From: Streptomyces rubellomurinus
GTDB lineage: Bacteria; Actinomycetota; Actinomycetes; Streptomycetales; Streptomycetaceae
NCBI RefSeq assembly: GCF_000961885.1
Contig: NZ_JZKH01000005.1
Location: 1-64,000, forward strand
Direction: 5' to 3'
DNA length: 64,000 nt
Numbering within the stretch: the stretch's first letter is position 1; each line of letters begins with the position of its first letter. Below, one piece after another: positions 1 to 8,140 of the stretch. Under the pieces are notes generated by a model. The model worked only from the letters and a program-made list of their open reading frames with translations. It did not search any database and was not told the DNA's origin. The position numbers and the translations under genes are program-made.

Positions 1-2
1 CC

Positions 3-932
3 CCGCGCCCGGTCGGCACCGGCCTGGCCGAGCTCGCCCCGCCGCGCCCGCTCGGCCCCGCGGCGCTGCCGGCCCTGCCCGCGCAGCAGCCGGTCCCGGC
101 CGAGGCCCGTGCCGCCGCGCGTCCGATGGCCGAACTGCCGCCCGCCCAGGACCGCGCCGCCGAGGGGCGGCCGCCGGCCGCCGCGCCCGGGGAGTCGGCC
201 GACGTCCGCCGACTGCTGGTCTGGCCCGAGCCCGACCCGGCCACCCAGCAGGCGCTGCAGGCCCGCGGCTACCACCCGGTGATCGTCCGCTCCCGCGAGG
301 AGGTGGACGCCCAGGTCGCGGCCGACCCGGCCGCGCTCTTCGTCGACCCGCTGACCGGCCCGATCACCCGCACCGCGCTGCAGTCGCTGCGCACCGCCGC
401 GCTCAACCGGCGGATCCCGGTGCTGGTCACCGCCGGCCTCGGCCAGGCCACCCGGGACGCCGCGTACGGCGCCGACCCGGCCGTGCTGCTGCGCGCCCTC
501 GCCCCGCGCGACGGCGAGCACCACGCCCCGCGGGTGCTGCTGGTCGAGAGCGACCCGGACATCGCCGCCGCCATGATCAGCAGCCTGGAGCGGCGCGGCA
601 TGCACGTCGAGCACGCGGCGGACGAGAACGACGCGGTGTCCCGGGCCAGCAGCGTGCAGCCCAACCTGGTGGTGATGGACCTGCTGCAGATCCGCCGCCG
701 CCGGGTCGGCCTGCTGGACTGGCTGCGCGCCAACGACCGGCTGCACCGCACCCCGCTGGTGGTCTACACCTCGGTGGACCTCGACCCGCGCGAGCTGCCC
801 CGGCTGCGCACCGGCGAGACGGTGCTGTTCCTCGCCGAGCGCTCGACCGGCGCGGACGTGCAGTCCCGGATCGTCGACCTGCTCGGGCGGATCGGCACGA
901 TGGGCGAGGCGGGCGTCGCCGCCGCGGGTTAG
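3..932 (+). CDS. C-terminal receiver region of a large signalling protein (5' end outside window)
   Basis: The reading frame is already open at the first base, so this is the 3' part of a longer gene. The visible part begins with a Pro/Ala-rich linker. It continues with a degenerate receiver-like domain (starting RRLLVWPEPDP) and then a second CheY-like receiver of about 125 residues. That receiver has the acidic start VLLVESDPD, the phosphoacceptor strand VVMDLL and the switch strand VVYTS, and it ends in a helix, LLGRIG. Actinomycete hybrid kinases with many HAMP repeats (OsaA type) end like this, so a hybrid histidine kinase is my best guess. No kinase domain is visible, so a stand-alone receiver protein remains possible. 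A perfect palindrome (terminator) follows 22 bases after the stop. Confidence 0.6.
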   Translation, partial: PRPVGTGLAELAPPRPLGPAALPALPAQQPVPAEARAAARPMAELPPAQDRAAEGRPPAAAPGESADVRRLLVWPEPDPATQQALQARGYHPVIVRSREEVDAQVAADPAALFVDPLTGPITRTALQSLRTAALNRRIPVLVTAGLGQATRDAAYGADPAVLLRALAPRDGEHHAPRVLLVESDPDIAAAMISSLERRGMHVEHAADENDAVSRASSVQPNLVVMDLLQIRRRRVGLLDWLRANDRLHRTPLVVYTSVDLDPRELPRLRTGETVLFLAERSTGADVQSRIVDLLGRIGTMGEAGVAAAG

Positions 933-953
933 CCCCGGTGCTCGGGAACGCGA

Positions 954-983
954 GGAGGCCGGTTCCACGTGGAACCGGCCTCC
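954..983. terminator. Perfect 30-bp palindrome, bidirectional terminator
   Basis: Arms of 15 bp (GGAGGCCGGTTCCAC and its complement) lie between two convergent genes, 22 bases after one stop and 13 bases before the other. It has no T-run, as is usual for terminators in this GC range. Confidence 0.75.
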
Positions 984-995
984 GTCCGTCGGCGC

Positions 996-2657
996 CTACT
1001 CCTTGCCGAGGACCGTGACGTCCAGCTCGCCCGCCGCGTAGCCGGCCCGGATCACCTTCTTGTCGAACTTGCCGACCGAGGTCTTCGGCACCGACTCGAC
1101 GATCGCCCAGCGCTCCGGCAGCTGCCAGGAGGCGATCCGCTCGGCGAGGAAGGCCCGCAGCTCCTTCAGCCCGGCCGTCGCGCCCGGGCGCAGCACCACG
1201 GTGGCCAGCGGGCGCTCGCCCCACTTCTCGTCCGGAACGGCGACCACGGCGGCCTCGGCCACCTCGGGGTGGGCCATCAGGGCGTTCTCCAGCTCGACCG
1301 AGGAGATCCACTCCCCGCCCGACTTGATCACGTCCTTGGCCCGGTCGGTGAGGGTCAGGTAGCCGTCCGCGGTGATGGTGCCGACGTCGCCGGTGCGCAG
1401 CCAGCCGTCCTCGGAGAACTTGTCGTCCGGGCGGACCGGGTCCTGCCCGGCGCCGCCGTAGTACGCCGCCGCGATCCACGGGCCGCGCACCTCCAGCTCG
1501 CCGGCCGCGACGCCGTCGTGCGGCATCCGCTCACCGCCCGGGCCGATCAGCCGGGCCTCGACGGAGGCCGGGAAGAGGCCCTGGGTGATCCGGTACGGCC
1601 ACTCCTGCTCGGGGGTGAGGCCGCCGGGCGGCTGGGCGAAGGAGCCCAGCGGGGAGGTCTCGGTCATGCCCCAGGCGTGCAGCACCCGGATGCCGTGGCG
1701 CTCGTCGAAGGCCTTCATCAGCGAGGGCGGGCAGGCGCTGCCGCCGATGACCACCATGCGCAGGCTGGAGGTGTCGTAGTCGCCCGCGTCCAGCTCGTCC
1801 AGCAGGCCGCTCCAGATGGTGGGGACGGCGGCGCTGACGGTGGGTCGGACGGCGGCGATCATCTCGGCCATCGGCTTGGGCTGCAGGAAGCGGTCCGGCA
1901 TCAGCAGGTTGGCGCCGGACATGAAGGCGGCGTGCGGGATGCCCCAGGCGTTCACGTGGAACATCGGCACCACCGGCAGCGCGGTGTCCTGCGCGGTGAA
2001 GGCGAAGTTGTCGCCGGTGTTGACCTGCATGCAGTGCAGGTAGATCGAGCGGTGGCTGTACAGCACGCCCTTCGGGTCCCCGGTGGTGCCGGAGGTGTAG
2101 CAGAGCGCGGCGGCCTGCCGCTCGTCGATGTCGGTGCGCCACGGGTAGCTGGTGGGCCGGCCCGCGATCAGTTCCTCGTAGTCGTGCACGGTGCCGGCGA
2201 AGCCCGCGAGCAGGGAGCGGTCGCCGGGGCCGCTGACCACGATGTGCTTGAGCGTCGGCGCCAGCTCCGGCAGGACGGCGGCGAGCAGCGGCAGGACGCT
2301 GCCGTTGACGATGATCGCGTGGTCGGCGGCGTGGTTGACGATGAACGACAGCTGCTGGCCGGGCAGTCGCAGGTTGAGGGTGTGCAGCACCGCCCCCATC
2401 GAGGGGACGGCCAGGTACGCCTCCAGGTGCTCGGCGTTGTTCCACATCAGGGTGGCGACCCGGTCGTCGGCGCTCACCCCGAGCTCGTCGCGCAGCGCGT
2501 ACGCGAGCTGGGCGGCGCGGGCGCCGACCTCGGCGTACGTCCGGACGACCGGGCCGGTGCCGTCCCAGGTGGTGACGGTCGACCGGGCGTGGATCGTGGA
2601 CCCGTGCTCCAGGATCCTGGCGACGGTGAGCGGGACGTCCTGCATCGTGCTGAACAC
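996..2657 (-). CDS. Long-chain fatty acid--CoA ligase (AMP-dependent synthetase)
   Basis: Activates a carboxylic acid, probably a fatty acid, with ATP and joins it to CoA in the cytoplasm. The 553-residue protein has the ANL-family signatures. They are the P-loop-like YTSGTTGDPKGVLYSH, the aromatic core HAWGMTETSPLGSF, the hinge GWLRTGDVGTI, and the C-terminal catalytic lysine in PKTSVGKFDKKVIR. I chose the GTG start (protein begins VFSTMQDVPLTV) because AAGGAGG sits four bases upstream and the family usually begins M-FSTMQD. An ATG four codons further in is the alternative. It stands alone, convergent with the receiver protein. The substrate cannot be read from sequence. Confidence 0.9.
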   Translation of the reverse strand: MFSTMQDVPLTVARILEHGSTIHARSTVTTWDGTGPVVRTYAEVGARAAQLAYALRDELGVSADDRVATLMWNNAEHLEAYLAVPSMGAVLHTLNLRLPGQQLSFIVNHAADHAIIVNGSVLPLLAAVLPELAPTLKHIVVSGPGDRSLLAGFAGTVHDYEELIAGRPTSYPWRTDIDERQAAALCYTSGTTGDPKGVLYSHRSIYLHCMQVNTGDNFAFTAQDTALPVVPMFHVNAWGIPHAAFMSGANLLMPDRFLQPKPMAEMIAAVRPTVSAAVPTIWSGLLDELDAGDYDTSSLRMVVIGGSACPPSLMKAFDERHGIRVLHAWGMTETSPLGSFAQPPGGLTPEQEWPYRITQGLFPASVEARLIGPGGERMPHDGVAAGELEVRGPWIAAAYYGGAGQDPVRPDDKFSEDGWLRTGDVGTITADGYLTLTDRAKDVIKSGGEWISSVELENALMAHPEVAEAAVVAVPDEKWGERPLATVVLRPGATAGLKELRAFLAERIASWQLPERWAIVESVPKTSVGKFDKKVIRAGYAAGELDVTVLGKE

Positions 2658-2786
2658 GGGTCCTCCTTGACCGGGCGGCTCTGGCGGCTGCGCCTGCGGG
2701 CACCTACTGGGCGGTAATGCGCGCGGACGTGCCCGATTGTGCCGCTCCGGCCGCACGCTGTCAGCCCTCCGGCCTGGTTGCGAGCA

Positions 2787-3995
2787 TCACGGATTCGCCC
2801 CGTTTTGGCCCGGCAGCGGGCGGGCGAGGCGAAGGCTGTGGGCCGGGTCGGGGAGGTAGGCCGGGTCGACCGCCCAGCCCTGTTCGGCGGCGATGCGCAG
2901 GGCCTGCTGGGCGCCGATGCCCCGGTAGGTGGCCCGGTTGAGCCGGATCCGCTGCAGGGTGCCCGGGTTCGGGACGGTGCCGGCGGCCGGGGCCGGCGCC
3001 TTGGCGTAGCGCTTGAGGATGCGGCGGACGTGGCGCTCCCAGGCGGCCGGGCTGTTGGTGAACTCGGCCCGGAAGGCGCGCGGGCCGACCGTCCAGCGGG
3101 CGCCCCAGCGGTCCCACCAGTCCGGCTCGGGGTGGCTCACCCAGCAGGTCAGCAGGCCGAACACCGGGACGTAGACGAGCTGCGCCACCGCGATCAGCGG
3201 CAGCAGCGGCGCGAAGCGGACCGGCTGCGGGCCCCACGGGGTGCCGGGGGCGGCCGGCGGGTCCTGCGGGGAGGGCGCGGGGACCGCCGCCGGGGCGGGG
3301 AAGGCGCGGGCGAGCCGGACGTGCTCCCGGTCGGCCCCGGAGTCGGCGCCGCGCCAGCCGTACCGCTCGGCGAGCCGGATCACGCCGACCGCGCCGAGGC
3401 CCCGGTACAGCCGGGCCGCCAGCTCGATCCGCACCTCCCGGCCGTGGTCGGGCAGCACCGTGCCGTCGCCGGCCGCGTACTTCGCCTCGGCGGCGGCGAT
3501 CCGGCGCGCCAGGATCGGCGTGACGTACCGCTCCCAGACCTCCGGACGGCCGCTGAGCTCGGCGCGCAGGCGCCGCGGCGGGATGAAGCTCCGGTTGACC
3601 CGGAGCCAGCCGTCCGAACTGGGGCCGTCGATGTTGGCGTTGCCGAGGGCCGCGACGATCACGAGGAGGAAGACCAGGACCAGGCCGAGGATCCAGAGCG
3701 GGGCGTAGATCCACTGCAGGACGAACTGGAGCAGCACGAGCGCGCGGTTGCGGCGTGGCAGCGGGCCGGCCGGGCCGGACGGGCCGCCGGGGTGCGGGGG
3801 CCGCGGTTGGGCGGCGCCCGGCGGTGCGGCGAACTGCGGTGCGGCGAACTGCGGCGGGACGTACGGCTGTTGGCCGTACGGCTGCGCGTACGGGTTGTTC
3901 GGCACCGGCTGCGGCGGCACCGGCTGCCCGTACGGGTCGTGCCGCGGTGCGGCGCCGTACCCCTCGGCTCCGCCCGGCTGCTGGCCGTTCGGCAT
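2787..3995 (-). CDS. Pro/Gln-rich membrane protein of unknown function
   Basis: A 402-residue protein. The first 75 residues are a low-complexity Pro/Gln/Tyr/Ala segment (PYGQPVPPQPVPNNPYAQPYG). A basic stretch and a strong membrane segment follow (VLLQFVLQWIYAPLWILGLV, extended by VFLLVIVAALG), then a cytosolic or extracellular domain and a second hydrophobic helix near residue 265 (LLPLIAVAQLVYVPVFGLLT). Two related units of about 100 residues (each with RAFR/RRLRAELSGR, WERxV, RxYxG and LRxAxxxGW) look like an internal duplication, with one membrane helix before each. No catalytic motif was recognised. It lies alone on the minus strand next to the DUF1906 gene. Confidence 0.7.
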   Translation of the reverse strand: MPNGQQPGGAEGYGAAPRHDPYGQPVPPQPVPNNPYAQPYGQQPYVPPQFAAPQFAAPPGAAQPRPPHPGGPSGPAGPLPRRNRALVLLQFVLQWIYAPLWILGLVLVFLLVIVAALGNANIDGPSSDGWLRVNRSFIPPRRLRAELSGRPEVWERYVTPILARRIAAAEAKYAAGDGTVLPDHGREVRIELAARLYRGLGAVGVIRLAERYGWRGADSGADREHVRLARAFPAPAAVPAPSPQDPPAAPGTPWGPQPVRFAPLLPLIAVAQLVYVPVFGLLTCWVSHPEPDWWDRWGARWTVGPRAFRAEFTNSPAAWERHVRRILKRYAKAPAPAAGTVPNPGTLQRIRLNRATYRGIGAQQALRIAAEQGWAVDPAYLPDPAHSLRLARPLPGQNGANP

Positions 3996-4061
3996 GCCCG
4001 TCCCCCTTCGGTCTGCGCTGAGTGGGGAGCAACCCTATCCGGGGGCGGGCCGGCCGGGGAG

Positions 4062-4958
4062 TCAGTCGGCGGTCGGACCGTCCACCTGGTCGCGGTCGAC
4101 GGTGAGGGCGGCGCCGCCGTAGCTCTCCTCGACGTTGCCCCGGTACTGGTGGACGCGCTGGTGCGGGGCCCAGAGGTCGGGGGCGAGCCGGCCGGAGCCG
4201 CCGGTGTCGGCCTGGTCGTCCCAGCGGGCGTACCAGAGCGCGTCGGGCAGCGGGGAGCTGCCGGCCCGGGCGGCGGCGGCCAGGTCGGCGACGCCGGAGT
4301 CCAGGCTGGAGTAGAAGCCTGAGCGGTAGCCGGCCGCGTGCAGGGCCTCGGTCCAGCCGAGGGTGAACTCGACGACGGCCTGGCCGCAGGCCGGGTCGCG
4401 CATCGGGTAGGACTCGATGTCCAGGTAGACCGGGGCGCCCCGGCCGAAGCCGAGCGAGCGGAGCGCGTGCGCGGCCTCGTCCGCCTCCTCCCGGCCCTGG
4501 CGGGCGGCGTTCGCCGGGTCGATCCGCTTGGGCTTGTGGGTCGGGTCGGCGCAGGGCGCCTGCAGGCCGACGTGCACCGGCAGGAAGTGCCAGCCCATCG
4601 CCCGCGCCTGGCGGACCCAGTCGGCGGTGAGCCGGGGCTGGGCGCAGCCGCGCTGGCCGCCGCTGACGTAGATGCCGAGCGCCCCGTACGGGGAGGCGCC
4701 GCGCCAGGCCCGCAGGGTGTCGAGCGCGGGGGCGGAGCAGGCGTCGAAGGCGGGGCCGGACCAGGTGTCGCGGACCTTGGGCGGGCCGATCCGGTCGGGC
4801 AGGGTGACGGCCCGGATGCGCGGGACGGCGGCGGCGGCCGGGGCGGTGGCCTCGGCGCTCCCGCCCGTCCCGCCGGCGGCCAGCAGGAGCACGAGGGAGG
4901 CGGCGAGCAGGGCCGCGGGGCGGAGATAGCGCACCCGGCCTTGATACTGACGGACCAT
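4062..4958 (-). CDS. Secreted glycoside hydrolase-like protein (DUF1906, Rv2525c family)
   Basis: A 298-residue exported protein. The N-terminus has basic residues and a hydrophobic h-region (AALLAASLVLLLAAGGTGG) with an Ala-rich cleavage region. The mature part matches the DUF1906 TIM-barrel family: FDACSAPALDTLRAW at the start, then ALGIYVSGG, WHFLPVHVGLQ, the acidic strand PVYLDIESYP, RSGFYSSL, LWYARWD and a terminal VHQYRGN...DRDQVDG. These are the acidic positions that resemble GH25 lysozyme catalytic residues. The family is linked to envelope glycans, but its activity is not established. It is probably exported to the cell wall. Confidence 0.8.
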   Translation of the reverse strand: MVRQYQGRVRYLRPAALLAASLVLLLAAGGTGGSAEATAPAAAAVPRIRAVTLPDRIGPPKVRDTWSGPAFDACSAPALDTLRAWRGASPYGALGIYVSGGQRGCAQPRLTADWVRQARAMGWHFLPVHVGLQAPCADPTHKPKRIDPANAARQGREEADEAAHALRSLGFGRGAPVYLDIESYPMRDPACGQAVVEFTLGWTEALHAAGYRSGFYSSLDSGVADLAAAARAGSSPLPDALWYARWDDQADTGGSGRLAPDLWAPHQRVHQYRGNVEESYGGAALTVDRDQVDGPTAD

Positions 4959-5086
4959 CGGACGAACGCCGCAACCACGCCGCAGTGCCCGCGCGAGTCC
5001 ACCCTTTCGGGGGCACCCGTCCGCTTCCGTCCCGATTTTTGTAACGAGCTTGCTCGCTCCTCACTCCTTACGGCAAACTCGTCAGC

Positions 5087-6151
5087 ATGCCCACCTCCCG
5101 TCCCAGCGAAACCGCTGCCCCGACGTCGGCCGCCGCCGTCGCCGAGGCCCTGGCCATGCCGCCCGCCCCCAAGGGCGAGCCCGCCGGCGAGCGGGGCAGC
5201 TGGCGACGAGCCGGGGAGCCCGGCTCCGCGGCACCACCCGGGGTGGCCCCCGGCCGGTCGACCGGCCGGATCGGCACGATCCTGCGGCGCCCGGAGAGGA
5301 TCCCGGCGCCGCTGCTGTGTCTGGCCGCGATGTTCCTGGTGCAGACCGGCATCGCGCTGTCCAAGCCGCTGTTCGGCCCGCTCGGGGTCAGCGGCACGAC
5401 CTTCCTGCGGCTCGGCTTCGCCGCCGTCATCCTGCTCGCCGTCACCCGGCCCAGGCTGCGCGGCAAGCGGCCGCGCGACCTCGCGGCGGCCGCGCTGCTC
5501 GGCGTGGCCTCGGCGGGGATGACCTACCTGTTCGCCGGGGCGATCGACCGGCTGCCGATGGGCACCGCCGCGACGATCGAGTTCCTCGGCCCGCTGGCCG
5601 TCGCCCTGTTCTTCGCGCGGCGGGCCAGCCACCTGCTCTGGGCACTGCTCGCGGCGGCCGGGGTCGTCCTGCTGACCCTGCTCGGCGAGGGCGGCGACGG
5701 CGGCTCGCTGGACCCGGTCGGCCTGCTCTACGCCTTCGGGGCGGCCGCCTGCTACTCGGCGTACATCCTGTTCACCGACCGGGTCGGCGCCGTGTTCGAG
5801 GGCTTCCAGGGGCTCGCGGTGTCGATGACGGTCGGCGCGCTCGCCCTGGCGCCGTTCGGGTTCGGCGAGGCCTGGGACGGGCTGACCGCCCCGGGCGCCT
5901 CGCCGCTGCTGCTGCTCGCCGCGGTGGCCGGGGTCGCGGTGCTGCTGCCGGTGCTCCCCTACACGCTGGAGATGACGGCGCTGCGCCGGATGCCGCAGCG
6001 GGTGTTCAGCGTGCTGGTCAGCCTGGAGCCGGCGGTCAGCGCGCTGGTCGGGCTGGTGGTGCTCGGCCAGCTGCTGGGCGTGCCGCAGCTGGCCGGGATC
6101 GGCTGCGTGGTCGCGGCCAGCGTGGGCGCCACGCTGACCGGGCGGCGGTAG
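5087..6151 (+). CDS. EamA/RhtA-type drug/metabolite transporter
   Basis: A 354-residue inner-membrane exporter of the DMT superfamily with about ten predicted helices. These include repeats such as TTFLRLGFAAVILLAVTRP and TAATIEFLGPLAVALFFARR in the first EamA half and AAACYSAYILFTDRVG in the second. It resembles RhtA-type amino acid or metabolite exporters, but the substrate is unknown. An unusually long hydrophilic N-terminal tail of about 75 residues precedes the first helix. There is no Shine-Dalgarno sequence in front of the ATG, so a later start or leaderless translation is possible. It is convergent with the PdxH-like gene, 57 bases apart. Confidence 0.85.
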   Translation: MPTSRPSETAAPTSAAAVAEALAMPPAPKGEPAGERGSWRRAGEPGSAAPPGVAPGRSTGRIGTILRRPERIPAPLLCLAAMFLVQTGIALSKPLFGPLGVSGTTFLRLGFAAVILLAVTRPRLRGKRPRDLAAAALLGVASAGMTYLFAGAIDRLPMGTAATIEFLGPLAVALFFARRASHLLWALLAAAGVVLLTLLGEGGDGGSLDPVGLLYAFGAAACYSAYILFTDRVGAVFEGFQGLAVSMTVGALALAPFGFGEAWDGLTAPGASPLLLLAAVAGVAVLLPVLPYTLEMTALRRMPQRVFSVLVSLEPAVSALVGLVVLGQLLGVPQLAGIGCVVAASVGATLTGRR

Positions 6152-6167
6152 CAGCCGGTCTTCACCC

Positions 6168-6212
6168 GGGCGCCACGAGCGCCACGGGCGTCACGGGCGT
6201 TACGGGCGCTAC
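6168..6212. repeat. 9-bp tandem repeat, five copies, covering the pdxH stop codon
   Basis: Units read gggcgccac, gagcgccac, gggcgtcac, gggcgttac, gggcgctac. They fill the space between two convergent genes, and the last unit contains the stop codon of the minus-strand gene. Confidence 0.85.
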
Positions 6213-6973
6213 GGCCAGAGCAGGGCGCGGGACCACTCCGGGGTGCGGACCGGGCCGGTACGGGTGTAGCGCAGCCGGACGTGCCGGCGCCGGGCGTCGC
6301 CCTGCCAGAACTCCACCTCGTGCGCCCACAGGGTGTAGACCGCGTGGCCCGGCGCGACCAGGTCCGGGGCGGCCTCCAGGCGGCGCTGGGCGACCTCCAT
6401 CGCCTCGTCGTACTCGGCGAGCGTGCCCAGCTGCTCGCTCTGCCGCCCGACCATCGCGGCGGCCCGGGCGGCGGGCGAGCGGGTGGCGAACTCGGCGGCG
6501 GCGACCAGGTCGGCGGCCCGCTCGACGGTGCCGCGCACGCGCACCTGACGGCCCAGCTGCGGCCAGTAGACGGTCAGCGCGGCGGCCGGGTGGTCGGCGA
6601 GCTGGCGGCCCTTGGGGCTGTCCGCGGTGGCCGAGAAGTTCCAGCCGGTGCCGGCCGCGTCGACGTCGCGCAGCACCAGCACCCGGGCGTCGGGCATGCC
6701 GTCCGCGTCGACGGTGGAGAGGGTGAAGGCCTGCGGGTCGAGCACCCCGGCGTCCAGCGCGGTGGCGAGCCACTCCACGAACAGCGGGCCGGGCTCGGCG
6801 GGGGCGGCCTCGTGGTCGAAGTTCGGCAGCGGGCGGGCCATCGGCGGGCGGCCGAGCAGCAGCTCGGGGACGGAACCCGGGCCGGGCGTGCGCTCGGGCT
6901 GCAGCGGTCGCGCGTACGGCTCCGGTGCGGACCGGTCCGCGCGCGGGCCGGTCAGGCCCTCCTCCTCAGCCAT
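6209..6973 (-). CDS. Pyridoxamine 5'-phosphate oxidase family protein (PdxH-like)
   Basis: A 254-residue FMN enzyme, probably oxidising pyridoxamine/pyridoxine phosphate to PLP. Family motifs are present. They are MPDARVLVLRDVD and WNFSATADSPKGRQL in the FMN region, AALTVYWPQLGRQVRVRG, SEQLG, and near the C-terminus VEFWQGDARRRHVRLRYTRT with a terminal Trp-Pro. The start was set at MAEEEGL because GGAGGGAAGGGG lies upstream at normal spacing. A longer upstream reading frame without a ribosome site was rejected. It could be a PdxH paralogue with another substrate, since its C-terminus (RALLWP) departs from the usual RLAP. Confidence 0.8.
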   Translation of the reverse strand: MAEEEGLTGPRADRSAPEPYARPLQPERTPGPGSVPELLLGRPPMARPLPNFDHEAAPAEPGPLFVEWLATALDAGVLDPQAFTLSTVDADGMPDARVLVLRDVDAAGTGWNFSATADSPKGRQLADHPAAALTVYWPQLGRQVRVRGTVERAADLVAAAEFATRSPAARAAAMVGRQSEQLGTLAEYDEAMEVAQRRLEAAPDLVAPGHAVYTLWAHEVEFWQGDARRRHVRLRYTRTGPVRTPEWSRALLWP

Positions 6974-7154
6974 CGCGTGCCCCTTCCCTCCGGTCGCCGC
7001 GGTCGCCACCCCGGCCGGGCCGTCCTGCGGGCCCGGGCGCGTGGTGCGCTGTCGGAGCGCAACGGTACCGCCGAGGGCCGACGACGCCGGGCCCGGGCCC
7101 TCGCTGGGCGCGTCCGGGCAGGCGGGGGCGGGTGGGGCGGACCGGAACGCGCGT

Positions 7155-7184
7155 GTGGGCGGTGCCGGTGTCGGCACCGCCCAC
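7155..7184. terminator. Hairpin terminator in the pdxH upstream region
   Basis: 13-bp perfect arms (GTGGGCGGTGCCG) surround a 4-base loop. It lies 184 bases downstream of the small secreted protein gene and upstream of pdxH. The rest of the 394-base gap (6974-7367) holds only a short direct repeat, tcgttcgctg twice near 7245, and no gene I can support. Confidence 0.6.
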
Positions 7185-7367
7185 GGGACCGGTTCGCGGA
7201 GACCCTTTCCGCCGGCCGGACATGCGCTTGTCGTCTCTTCGTCGTTCGCTGTCGTTCGCTGTCGTCCTCCGTCGCGTGCGCGACCGCTTCGGGCCCCGCC
7301 GCGGATGCTCAGCTCACCCGCGGCCGGCCACCTCGGGCGCCCCCGCCCTCGGTGGTGCCCGGCGTCG

Positions 7368-7697
7368 TCAGGGGAAGACCGGGGCGAAGATGACGTTGAT
7401 GTTCTTGTTGCCCTGGCCGCCCATGACGTTCCCCGCGTTGTCCTTCACCGCGAGGGTGTTGTTCTGGTTCGAGGCGCCCGAGCCGGTCGCGGTCTGCTGG
7501 GTGGACACGTAGTTGCCGTCGACCCCGCCGAAGACGTTGCCGGTGCCGACGTTGGACACCACGCCGGCGTTGGAGCCGGCCGCGGCGCCCGCGCCGTTGT
7601 CGGCGGCGGCGGCACCGGCGCCCGCCAGCAGCAGCCCCGCCGCGAGCGGGGCGGCGAGCAGGAATCCGGCCACCCGGCGGGTGTGGATGCGAGCCAT
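7368..7697 (-). CDS. Small secreted Asn/Gly/Gln-rich protein
   Basis: A 109-residue protein. It has a signal peptide (RIHTRR, then VAGFLLAAPLAAGLLLAG, cleaved after AAAADN or near it) and a mature chain of only about 75 residues. That chain is rich in Gly, Asn, Val, Gln and Ser and has no cysteine. It contains loosely repeated turns (SNVGTGNVFGG, DGNYVSTQQ, NQNN, DNAGNVMGGQGNKNINV). Such composition is seen in surface amyloids such as chaplins, rodlins and curlins, but no domain signature is recognisable. GGAGG five bases before the ATG supports the start. Exported and probably cell-surface; function unknown. Confidence 0.7.
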   Translation of the reverse strand: MARIHTRRVAGFLLAAPLAAGLLLAGAGAAAADNGAGAAAGSNAGVVSNVGTGNVFGGVDGNYVSTQQTATGSGASNQNNTLAVKDNAGNVMGGQGNKNINVIFAPVFP

Positions 7698-8140
7698 CAA
7701 AGCCTCCAAGAAGCTGTTCATCATGCAATGGTCGAGCAGGGTGCGTGGGAGTTCGCCGGCCAGACGAACGCCCATGGCTGCGACGCCGAGGGACAGGCTT
7801 CCGCAACAAATCGACAAAGCGCGAGTTCCCGGAACGATTTTCGCCCGTTCGCGTGATATCCACCGGGGCGGTGAATAACGACCACGGGAACGGACAGCGC
7901 GCCGACACACCACCACCGAGCTGGGATTTCGCCCGGACGGTGGACCGTGGGGGACGCTCGCCGACCAGCGCGCCGCCGTCGCACGAGCCGCCGAGCGCAC
8001 CACCCCGGCGCGCTCGGCCCGCGCATGCGCCCCCGAAAAGTTCGATCACCCTTCCATGTCGATATTTCCGGCCATTTCTGTACGATCAGAAAGTCACACC
8101 GGGAGGAGGGTGCGACAAAGGCGTCGAGCGGCGTTGAACA
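7698..8140. other. 443-bp intergenic region, relatively AT-rich
   Basis: It lies between the 3' end of the GlcD-like gene and the start of the small secreted gene, both on the minus strand. It presumably holds the promoter of the latter. An inverted repeat TTTCTG-6-CAGAAA lies at 8075-8092. No reading frame here has convincing codon use. Confidence 0.5.

Noticed and set aside
969..2717. Long plus-strand open frame opposite the acyl-CoA ligase
   Set aside because: It is antisense to a well-supported enzyme, lacks a ribosome site and consists of His/Val/Gly/Ala-rich sequence typical of shadow frames at high GC.
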